DNA of 40,207 nucleotides from Eubacteriales bacterium. Its GTDB lineage: Bacteria > Bacillota > Clostridia > Christensenellales > UMGS416. Of this stretch, positions 27,902 through 35,427 are shown one piece after another. The stretch spans positions 1 to 40,207 of the forward strand of contig JAQUVY010000010.1 of the NCBI GenBank assembly GCA_028693155.1, read 5' to 3'. A model generated the notes under the pieces. It worked only from the letters and a program-made list of their open reading frames with translations. It was not told the DNA's origin and did not search any database. Numbering within the stretch: position 1 is the first letter of the stretch; the number at the start of each line of letters is the position of its first letter. The translations under genes and the position numbers were made by a program.

Positions 27902-29227
27902 ATGCCCACCCGTCAAAATGCCATTTGGATTATGGCCGACCAACTGCGCTCCCAGGCGCTGAGCTGCCACGGAGATCCCAACGTACACACGCCCAACATT
28001 GACCTGTTGGCTCGCACCGGTTTGGACTTTACCCAAGCCGTGGGCGGCTACCCGCTGTGCTGCCCCTGCCGCGGCTCCATGCTGACCTCGGTCTATCCGC
28101 ACCAATGTGTGCCCGGGCATGAGTACCGGATGCCGCCGGAAATGCCCACCATTGCCGACGCCTTCAACGCCCAGGGTTATCACACCGCCTACATCGGCAA
28201 ATGGCATTTGGACGGCTACCACGAAAGCGACGGCCGCGCCGGCACCCACATCATCCCGCCCGAGCGCCACGGGCACTTTGCCTACTGGCTGGGATATGAA
28301 AACAACAACAACCAATACGATTGCTATGTCCACGGGCATGACGCCCAGGGAGACATTCCGCTGACCCGTCTGGAGGGCTATGAAACCGACGCGCTGACCA
28401 CGGCCTTTTTGGAGCACCTGGATACCGTCGGGGAGGAGCAGCCGTTTTTTGCCGTGCTGTCGGTGCAGCCGCCTCACGACCCCTACGTCGCGCCCCCCGA
28501 ATATCTGGCGCGGCACAACCCCGCCGCGCTGACCCTGCGCCCCAACGTGCCGAATATTCCCGCCGTGCAGCACACCGCCCGGCAAGATCTGGCCGGGGCA
28601 TATGCCATGATCGAGAATCTGGACGACAACGTCGGGCGTGTGATCCGCTATCTGAAGCAAAGCGGGCGCTGGGAAAACACCCATGTGTTCTTTTTCAGCG
28701 ATCACGGCGACATGCACGGCTCTCAGGGGATGTTCCGCAAAACCAACCCCTATGAGGAGGCCATTCGCGTACCCTTTATCATCAGCGGCTGCAACTTCAA
28801 GTACGATCATTACGGGTTCGGCGAGCGTCTTTACCCGGTCAACCATGTGGACATCGCGCCCACCACGCTGTCTTTGTGCGGTCTGCCCATCCCCGAAGGG
28901 ATGCAGGGCACGGATTACGCCTGCCTGCGCCGCACCGACCGCCCCAAGGACGCATTGCCCGACTCGGCTTACATCCAAAATGTGATCCCCACCGGCCACG
29001 GAGACTCCACCGAGTTCCCCTGGCGGGGCGTGGTCACCACCGATGGCTATAAGTATGTCAGCTTTGAAAACATGCCCTGGCTGCTGTTCAACCTGAACGA
29101 AGATCCCTATGAGCAGCGCAATCTGGCGCACAACCCGGCCTACGCCGCCCTGCGCGCCCGCCTGCAGGCTCGCCTGCGCCGCTGGATCGACGAGACGGGG
29201 GATTCCTTCCCCCTGCGGGAAAAATAG
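27902..29227 (+). CDS. Sulfatase (alkaline phosphatase superfamily)
   Basis: NAIWIMADQLRSQALSCHGDPNVHTPNIDLLARTG; active-site motif CCPCRGSMLTSVYPHQ; GKWHLDGY; FFFSDHGDMHGSQGM. Confidence 0.95.
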   Translation: MPTRQNAIWIMADQLRSQALSCHGDPNVHTPNIDLLARTGLDFTQAVGGYPLCCPCRGSMLTSVYPHQCVPGHEYRMPPEMPTIADAFNAQGYHTAYIGKWHLDGYHESDGRAGTHIIPPERHGHFAYWLGYENNNNQYDCYVHGHDAQGDIPLTRLEGYETDALTTAFLEHLDTVGEEQPFFAVLSVQPPHDPYVAPPEYLARHNPAALTLRPNVPNIPAVQHTARQDLAGAYAMIENLDDNVGRVIRYLKQSGRWENTHVFFFSDHGDMHGSQGMFRKTNPYEEAIRVPFIISGCNFKYDHYGFGERLYPVNHVDIAPTTLSLCGLPIPEGMQGTDYACLRRTDRPKDALPDSAYIQNVIPTGHGDSTEFPWRGVVTTDGYKYVSFENMPWLLFNLNEDPYEQRNLAHNPAYAALRARLQARLRRWIDETGDSFPLREK

Positions 29228-29241
29228 AAAGGAAGGCGTTT

Positions 29242-29427
29242 ATGGAGCTTTGGTTGGTGGTCGTCGGAGCCGTTTTCTTCTGGCTGGCGGCAGGTGTTTT
29301 GACCATCCTGGCGGTGAAGCGGCGCACGGGGATGGCAATCTGCCTGTGCGTGCTGACCTGGCTGCTGTTTTTGGCGTTGGCCGTGCTGATCCTGTTCACG
29401 CTGATGTTTGTCGCCGCCATTGATTAG
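29242..29427 (+). CDS. Small (61 aa) two-TM membrane protein
   Basis: MELWLVVVGAVFFWLAAGVLTILAVKRRTGMAICLCVLTWLLFLALAVLILFTLMFVAAID; AGAAAGGAAGG RBS; followed by a terminator. Confidence 0.65.
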   Translation: MELWLVVVGAVFFWLAAGVLTILAVKRRTGMAICLCVLTWLLFLALAVLILFTLMFVAAID

Positions 29428-29436
29428 GGCGGCAGC

Positions 29437-29475
29437 AAAACGGCGTCCCCGCATACTTTGGGGACGCCGTTTTTT
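29437..29475 (+). terminator. Rho-independent terminator
   Basis: AAAACGGCGTCCCCGCATACTTTGGGGACGCCGTTTTTT. Confidence 0.9.
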
Positions 29476-30554
29476 AGTTGTTTACGCGCTTGGCGACCAC
29501 TACCAGCCTGCCCTGCTCCTGCGTTGCGCAGCAGGTGGAAAGCAGAAGCAGGCGCTCGCCAAAGGCGGCGGTCACGCCGGTTTCGTAAAGCGCCGCCGCT
29601 TTTACCTGCCGCACAAAGTCTTCGTAGGCCTCCCGGGTGGGCAGGGCGACCTGGCGGTCATAGGCAAACGCCGCGTCGCCGCCCTGGTTGGCTTTGGTCA
29701 CCATCACCGCCATCACCGCATATTCCCCCGAAGCATGAAGGGTGTCGAAGCGCACGGCGGGATGCTCCCGCCAATAGCCCTCCTGCCGGTAATCGAGCAG
29801 CGTGCCGAACATGGTGCCGTTTTTCATGTTGTGCCCGTAGATCAGATAGACCTCATCGGGCTGCCCCAGCGCGCAGCGGGCATCCAAAAAGGGCAGCCCG
29901 CTGTATCGCCGGTTTTTGGAGAAATCCCGGTGCAGATAGAAAAACGGATCGTCTTTGGTCTGCATGACCGGGTAATCCACCGCCGTGCCGGGAATGCTGA
30001 CCCAGCCCACCACATCGCCATTTTCCGCCAGCAGTGCCTCAAACCCGGGCAATACCTCCGCCGGCGCAGAGCTTTGTTTGGGGGCGGGCGTCGGCGTGCA
30101 GGTCGGTTTCGGCGTGGGTGTCGGCGTAGGTGTGCAGGTCGGCTTCGCGCCAAAATTGCCATAATCCAGATGGCTGATCTTATCCGGGTCACAGGTCACG
30201 GTAGTTTTACCGATGACACCCGCTTAAAGGTTCGGAGGTTTCCAATTGAATGGTCGTATCGGTGGTGAAAACAAATGTGCAGCGCGCCAAAGAAGGGTCT
30301 TGCTGCGCTGCCAACGTTTTAAATTGGTGTTTCTGAAAATCGCTTAGCGCTTCACGCGTTCAAACGATGGCAGTGGTCGCTTGCTTGATGACCACGAAAT
30401 CCGTCCCGGAGGGGATGGTGTAAAGCGCCTGTGCGCGGTCAATTTTATGAAAGTTGGCAATAACCAGCGACTCGGAATAGGCGGCCAACGCCGTTGCGGC
30501 GCATACACCGGCCAGCAAAAATGCAATCAGCAAGACTGCTAAAATCTTTTTCAT
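29474..30554 (-). pseudogene. Class B sortase gene interrupted by an in-frame TGA and a downstream 1-nt frameshift; sortase domain ORF 29474-30199 intact
   Basis: Intact sortase domain (YLIYGHNMKNGTMFGTLLDY, LLLLSTCC). Upstream ORF 30360-30554 encodes a signal peptide/TM; same frame continues after TGA (30360-30362) as TREALSDFQKHQFKTLAAQQDPSLARCTFVFTTDTTIQLETSEPLSG; deleting one G at the GGG (30219-30221) joins it to VIGKTTVTCDPDKISHLDYGNFGAKP of the sortase frame. Confidence 0.75.
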
Positions 30555-30640
30555 AGCAGGCCAGATTCCTTTCGGGCTTTTTCATCAGACCATGCGTATC
30601 CGTGCAAAACAATACTTGCCCACAAAAATTACCCCGGCCG

Positions 30641-30669
30641 TTGACACATTCGTTTTGTTGTGCTAAAGT
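30641..30669 (+). promoter_or_regulatory. Promoter of the ior T-box leader
   Basis: TTGACA - 17 bp - TAAAGT. Confidence 0.7.
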
Positions 30670-30675
30670 GAGCCA

Positions 30676-30922
30676 TAATATAAACCAATGATGCGGAAGA
30701 GGTCGGCGGCAGGCACCAACAGCGAGCGGGCGGCAGTGAAAGCCCCGCGGAATGCGCCCCGGTCGTTTGGGCCGCAGAGGGTATCGGGGAACGCGGAGCT
30801 TTTCCGTCTGTATCCGAACCGGGTCGCCCCCGTTAACGGGCGCTGAGAGGGTCGGGCTTTCCGGCCAACAAAGGTGGTACCGCAGATGTCCGTCTGTCCT
30901 TTTCGGGGCAGGCGGTTTTTTT
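30676..30922 (+). promoter_or_regulatory. T-box riboswitch (tRNA-sensing leader) upstream of iorA
   Basis: AGCGAGC...CAGTGAAAGCCC stem-I apical features; T-box AACAAAGGTGGTACCGCAG (about 30867-30885); terminator CCGTCTGTCCTTTTCGGGGCAGGCGGTTTTTTT. Confidence 0.9.
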
Positions 30923-30942
30923 ATTTTCCGAGGGAGGCAATC

Positions 30943-32730
30943 ATGGCAAAAACGTTTCTGATGGGCAATGAGGCCATTGCGCTGGGCGCCATCCACGCGG
31001 GGGTGCAGCTGGTGTCGGGCTATCCCGGCACGCCCTCCACCGAGGTGCTGGAAACAGTGGCAAAGGAAAATCCCGGGCACATCCATGTGGAGTGGTCGGT
31101 CAACGAAAAAGCGGCGCTGGAGGTGGCGGCCGGCGCGTCCTACGCCGGAGCGCGGGTCATGGTCACCATGAAGCAGGTAGGGCTGAACGTGGCATCCGAC
31201 CCGCTGATGAGCCTGGTCTATGTGGGGATAGAGGGCGGCATGGTGCTGGTGGTGGCCGACGATCCCGGCCCCATCTCCTCGCAGACCGAGCAGGACACCC
31301 GGCATTTCGCCCGTTTTGCAAAGCTGCCGGTTTTTGATCCCTCCTCACCCGAGGAGGCCTACGCCATGGTGCGCGAGGCGTTTGAGGTGTCCGAAAAATA
31401 CCACACGCCCGTCATTTTGCGCCCCACCACCCGGGTATGCCACGGCTGCGCCACGCTGGAAACCCAGCCCGCGCTGCCCGCGCGCCCCGTGCCGGGCTTC
31501 GGCAAGGATTCTTCCCGGTGGGTCATCTTCCCCAGGCTCTCCAACGCCAACCACAAGAAGATTGAAGCGTATTTGCCCCAGCTGGGCAAGGAGTTCTGCG
31601 AGAGCCCCTTCAACCGCCTGAGCGGCTTCGGCCGCCGAGGCATCGCCGCCGGCGGCATCGCCTATGAATACCTGATGGAAGCGCTGGGCGAGAACACCGA
31701 TGTGCGCGTGCTGAAGATCGGCACCCCGCACCCCTTCCCCGCTTCGCTGGCCGTGGAATTCATGACCGGGCTGGATGAGGTGCTGGTGCTGGAGGAGCTG
31801 GATGGGGTAATCGAGCGCGAGCTGACCGTGCTGTGCGGCCGCTATCACCTGAGAACCAAAATTTTGGGCAAGGCCAGCGGCCACGCGCCCTGCGCCGGTG
31901 AGCTGTCGGTGGAGATCGCGCGGGAGCTGGCCGAGGCCTTCCTCACGGGCAGCGAAGCCGCCGTTCCCCTGCCCAACCCGCCGCCGCTGCCTGTGCGGCC
32001 GCCGGTTTTATGCGCCGGCTGCCCGCACCGCGCGTCTTTTTACGCGGTCAAGAAGGCCATGGAAGGGAAGAAAGCCGTTTTTTCCGGTGACATCGGCTGC
32101 TACACGTTGGGCAACGCCCAACCGCTGGACATGACCGACACCTGCCTGTGCATGGGCGCAGGCGTCACCATCGCCCAGGGGCTGCAGGCTGTGGAGCCCG
32201 ACGCCGTGCATTTTGCCTTCATCGGCGACTCCACCTTCTTTGCCTCGGGCATCACCGGGGTGGTAAACGCCGTGTACAACCAGCACGATATGGTGCTGGT
32301 CGTGCTGGATAACTCCACCACCGCCATGACCGGCCATCAGCCTCACCCCGGCACCGGCCGCAGCGCCATGGGGGAGATCGCCGGACGGATCGACATTGAA
32401 AAGGTGCTGGAGGCGCTGGGCGTGTGCTCCATCCAAACCGTGGACCCGCTGGATCACAAGCTGGCGGTGGAGGCGGTGCGCTTTGCCGCGGGCATTCCCG
32501 GCGTGCGGGTCATCGTGTTCCGCTCGCCCTGCGTGGCCATTGCCCACCCCAACATTCCTTTCCGGGTCAACGAGCGCTGCGTGGGCTGCCAAAAGTGCAT
32601 CCGCGAGCTGGGCTGCCCCGCGCTGGTGCTGCAGGACGGCAAAGCGGCCATTGAACCCTCGCTCTGTGCCGGCTGCGGGCTGTGCGCCCGCATTTGCCCG
32701 GCTCACGCCATAGGAGGTGTGGAAGCATGA
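30943..32730 (+). CDS. iorA: Indolepyruvate:ferredoxin oxidoreductase alpha subunit
   Basis: MAKTFLMGNEAIALGAIHAGVQLVSGYPGTPSTEVLE; GDIGCYTLG; C-terminal 2[4Fe-4S] CVGCQKCIRELGCP...CAGCGLCARICP. Confidence 0.96.
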   Translation: MAKTFLMGNEAIALGAIHAGVQLVSGYPGTPSTEVLETVAKENPGHIHVEWSVNEKAALEVAAGASYAGARVMVTMKQVGLNVASDPLMSLVYVGIEGGMVLVVADDPGPISSQTEQDTRHFARFAKLPVFDPSSPEEAYAMVREAFEVSEKYHTPVILRPTTRVCHGCATLETQPALPARPVPGFGKDSSRWVIFPRLSNANHKKIEAYLPQLGKEFCESPFNRLSGFGRRGIAAGGIAYEYLMEALGENTDVRVLKIGTPHPFPASLAVEFMTGLDEVLVLEELDGVIERELTVLCGRYHLRTKILGKASGHAPCAGELSVEIARELAEAFLTGSEAAVPLPNPPPLPVRPPVLCAGCPHRASFYAVKKAMEGKKAVFSGDIGCYTLGNAQPLDMTDTCLCMGAGVTIAQGLQAVEPDAVHFAFIGDSTFFASGITGVVNAVYNQHDMVLVVLDNSTTAMTGHQPHPGTGRSAMGEIAGRIDIEKVLEALGVCSIQTVDPLDHKLAVEAVRFAAGIPGVRVIVFRSPCVAIAHPNIPFRVNERCVGCQKCIRELGCPALVLQDGKAAIEPSLCAGCGLCARICPAHAIGGVEA

Positions 32731-33347
32731 TCCGAAATTGTTTGTTGTGCGGAGTGGGCGGTCAGGGCACCGTTCTGGCCTCCAAGCTCATTTCTGCCGC
32801 TGCCATGCAGCGCGGCGACGACGTGCGCACCGCCGAGACCATCGGCATGGCGCAGCGGGGCGGCTGCGTGGTCAGCCATGTGCGCATCGGCCGGGACATT
32901 CACTCCCCCATGATCCCGCTGGGTCAGGCGCAGATCATCCTCGCCTTCGAGCCGGCAGAAGCCGCGCGCTGCCTGCCCTACCTTGTCCCCGGCGGCACGG
33001 TGGTGGTCAACCGCAAGGCCGTGCAGCCCGTTACCGCCACCTTAAGCGGCAAGCCCTACGACGCCCAGGCCGTGTTGGACTATTTGGCCGCGCAGGTAGA
33101 AAACCTGGTGGTGCTGGACGGCGACGCCGTCTGCGCGCAGTGCGGCTCGCCCCGCGTGCTCAACGTGGCCCTGCTGGGTGCCGCCGCGCAAAGCGGCGCG
33201 CTGGGGCTCACCTGTGAAGAGCTTTCCGCCGCCATCATGCAGCGGGTAAAGCCGCAGTTCCACTCTCTCAATCTACAGGCGCTGGCGCTGGGCGCGCAAG
33301 CCGCCGAAAAGGAGCTTTCCCATGAAGATGAAGCAGGCACAGTTTGA
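32727..33347 (+). CDS. iorB: Indolepyruvate oxidoreductase beta subunit
   Basis: LLCGVGGQGTVLASKLISAAAMQRGDDVRTAETIGMAQRGGCVVSHVRIG; overlaps the iorA stop. Confidence 0.95.
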   Translation: MIRNCLLCGVGGQGTVLASKLISAAAMQRGDDVRTAETIGMAQRGGCVVSHVRIGRDIHSPMIPLGQAQIILAFEPAEAARCLPYLVPGGTVVVNRKAVQPVTATLSGKPYDAQAVLDYLAAQVENLVVLDGDAVCAQCGSPRVLNVALLGAAAQSGALGLTCEELSAAIMQRVKPQFHSLNLQALALGAQAAEKELSHEDEAGTV

Positions 33348-34554
33348 CCTCATCAAGGCGCAGCTGACGCGCCTGGCCGCAGGCAGCGGCTTTTACGCCG
33401 ACAAGCTGGCCGGTATCGACGTCTCCGCCATTCAAAGTCAGGAAGACTTTGAAAAACTGCCCTTCACCTGGAAGGGCGACCTGCGCGAGGCCTACCCGCT
33501 GGGGCTGCAGGCCGTGCCCGATGAGGACATCGTGCGCATCCACTCCTCCTCCGGCACCACCGGCACGCCGGTCATCATCCCCTACACCCGGCAGGATGTG
33601 GAGGACTGGGCCGTCATGTTTGAGCGGTGCTACCGCATGGCGGGGATTACCCCGCTGGATCGCATTCATGTGACCCCGGGGTATGGGCTGTGGACGGCAG
33701 GCATCGGCTTTCAAAACGGCGCCGAGCGACTGGGCGCCATGGTCATCCCCATGGGTCCGGGCAACACGGACAAACAGCTGCGCATGATGGTGGATCTCAA
33801 ATCCACCGTGCTGTGCGCCACCTCGTCCTATGCGCTTTTGCTGGCCGAGGAGATTGCCCGCCGGGGCATCGGCGATCAGATCCATCTGCGCAAGGGCGTC
33901 ATCGGCTCCGAACGCTGGGGCGAAAAGATGCGCCGCCGCATTGCCGACGAATTGGGCGTGCAGCTGTATGACATCTACGGCCTTACCGAAATTTACGGCC
34001 CGGGCATCGGCATGAGCTGCGAGCACGAATGCGGCATCCATATGTGGGACGACTATATTTACTTCGAAGTGGTGAACCCCAAAACCGGAGCCGTGGTTCC
34101 CGATGGTGAAATCGGCGAGCTGGTCATCACCACCCTGCGCAAGCAGGGCGCGCCGCTGATTCGCTACCGCACCCACGACCTGACCCGCATTCTCCCGGGA
34201 GAGTGCGCCTGCGGCTCGCCCTATCCCCGCATCGACACCATTTTGGGGCGCACCGATGACATGGTGAAGGTCAAGGGCGTGAACATCTTCCCCAGCCAGA
34301 TCGACGAGATGCTGCGGGATATTCCCGGCGCATCCAGCGAATATCAGGTCATGATCGACCACCTCAACGGCAAGGATATCTGCACGCTGTTTGTAGAAAC
34401 CGCTCCGGGAGCCAACCTGTACGCGCTGGAGATGGAGATCGGCGACGCCTTCAAGCAAAAGATCGGCATCACCGCCGTCATCAAGCCCGTGGCGCTGGGC
34501 GATCTGCCCCGCAGCGAGAAAAAATCCACCCGCGTGTTCGACAACCGGTACTAA
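33322..34554 (+). CDS. paaK: Phenylacetate-CoA ligase family (aryl-CoA ligase)
   Basis: HSSSGTTGTPVIIPYT; DIYGLTEIYGPGIGMSCEHECGIHMWDDYIYFEV; GRTDDMVKVKGVNIFPSQI. Confidence 0.95.
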   Translation: MKMKQAQFDLIKAQLTRLAAGSGFYADKLAGIDVSAIQSQEDFEKLPFTWKGDLREAYPLGLQAVPDEDIVRIHSSSGTTGTPVIIPYTRQDVEDWAVMFERCYRMAGITPLDRIHVTPGYGLWTAGIGFQNGAERLGAMVIPMGPGNTDKQLRMMVDLKSTVLCATSSYALLLAEEIARRGIGDQIHLRKGVIGSERWGEKMRRRIADELGVQLYDIYGLTEIYGPGIGMSCEHECGIHMWDDYIYFEVVNPKTGAVVPDGEIGELVITTLRKQGAPLIRYRTHDLTRILPGECACGSPYPRIDTILGRTDDMVKVKGVNIFPSQIDEMLRDIPGASSEYQVMIDHLNGKDICTLFVETAPGANLYALEMEIGDAFKQKIGITAVIKPVALGDLPRSEKKSTRVFDNRY

Positions 34555-34557
34555 ACC

Positions 34558-35064
34558 ATGGCGGAGCGATTTTTATGCGTTCTGGCGCACTTGGACGCGG
34601 CGGGGCAAGCTGAAGTCTCCCGCGTTTGCGACGCGCTGCGCCAGGCAGGTTTTATTGGCCGGCAGACACCGGGGCTGTATCATCACATCACCCTGGGCAC
34701 CTTTGCCCCCGGCGAGGAAGCGCGTTTGACGAATCTGCTGGATACCGTCGCCCGGGACACGGCACCGGTGGAGATCCACTACAGCCATTTGGGGCTTTTC
34801 GGCACGCAGGTGCTTTTCCTTGCGCCCGACCTCACCCCGGCGCTCTCGGCGCTGCAAGCCCCCTTTGACCGGGATTTTGCCGGCAGCTATGACTGGACGC
34901 CGCACACCACACTGCTCATCGACGATCAGCCGGCCATCTGCGCCGCGCTGCCTGCGGCAGCTCAGGCATTCACACCCTTTACTGCCCATCTGGACGCGCT
35001 GAGCCTGTACGAATTTTACCCCACGCGCTTTATCGCGCTGAAAAAACTGCGCACAGACGCTTGA
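34558..35064 (+). CDS. 2H phosphoesterase / 2'-5' RNA ligase-like protein
   Basis: Two HxT motifs (HHITLGTF, PHTTLLID) about 130 residues apart in a 168-aa protein; starts 3 bp after the paaK stop. Confidence 0.85.
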   Translation: MAERFLCVLAHLDAAGQAEVSRVCDALRQAGFIGRQTPGLYHHITLGTFAPGEEARLTNLLDTVARDTAPVEIHYSHLGLFGTQVLFLAPDLTPALSALQAPFDRDFAGSYDWTPHTTLLIDDQPAICAALPAAAQAFTPFTAHLDALSLYEFYPTRFIALKKLRTDA

Positions 35065-35089
35065 CAGCCTTGGGGAGCTGTGCTATCAT
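35061..35089 (+). promoter_or_regulatory. Promoter of the second T-box leader
   Basis: TTGACA - 17 bp - TATCAT; the -35 overlaps the stop codon of the preceding gene. Confidence 0.75.
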
Positions 35090-35095
35090 CTGAAA

Positions 35096-35380
35096 TAATT
35101 TCAAACGCGATGACGGGAAGAAACGCGGAGCGCATCCAGTCAAGAGAGCCGCCGGTTGGTGCAAGGCGGTACGGATTCCCTGCGAATTACTGGTCCCACG
35201 AGCGGCCAAACCCAACGCCGGCTTCGGCAAGTAGGTGCGGACGGGATTGCCTCCGTTATGAATCGGCAGGGCATTTATAGATGCCCCAAAGTGGGTATGA
35301 TTTTCATACCAAAAAGAGTGGTACCGCGGAAGTATATCGCTTTCGTCTCTTGCAAAGGCCGGAGACGAAAGCTTTTTTTC
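35096..35380 (+). promoter_or_regulatory. T-box riboswitch upstream of the TIM-barrel/acyl-CoA synthetase fusion gene
   Basis: AGAGAGCCGCCGGTTGGTGCAAGGCGG apical stem-I motif; T-box AAAAAGAGTGGTACCGCGGAAG (35311-35332); terminator GCTTTCGTCTCTTGCAAAGGCCGGAGACGAAAGCTTTTTTT. Confidence 0.95.
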
Positions 35381-35427
35381 GTTCTCCCAACAAAACGAAA
35401 ATTTGTCAAGGAGGAACGACACAACAC

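Noticed and set aside
27440-29131. 563-aa minus-strand ORF antisense to the sulfatase/maturase genes
   Set aside because: Shadow ORF; both plus-strand genes have catalytic motifs and RBSs.
30360-30362. TGA in the sortase gene as a selenocysteine or recoded codon
   Set aside because: No SECIS-like hairpin recognised, no selenoenzyme context, and a second frameshift follows; nonsense mutation (e.g. CGA to TGA) is simpler.
30445-31305. 286-aa minus-strand ORF spanning the sortase N-terminus, T-box leader and iorA start
   Set aside because: Crosses a well-supported T-box and the iorA coding region; translation is non-protein-like.
33268-34458. 396-aa minus-strand ORF antisense to paaK
   Set aside because: Shadow ORF with no recognisable domain.
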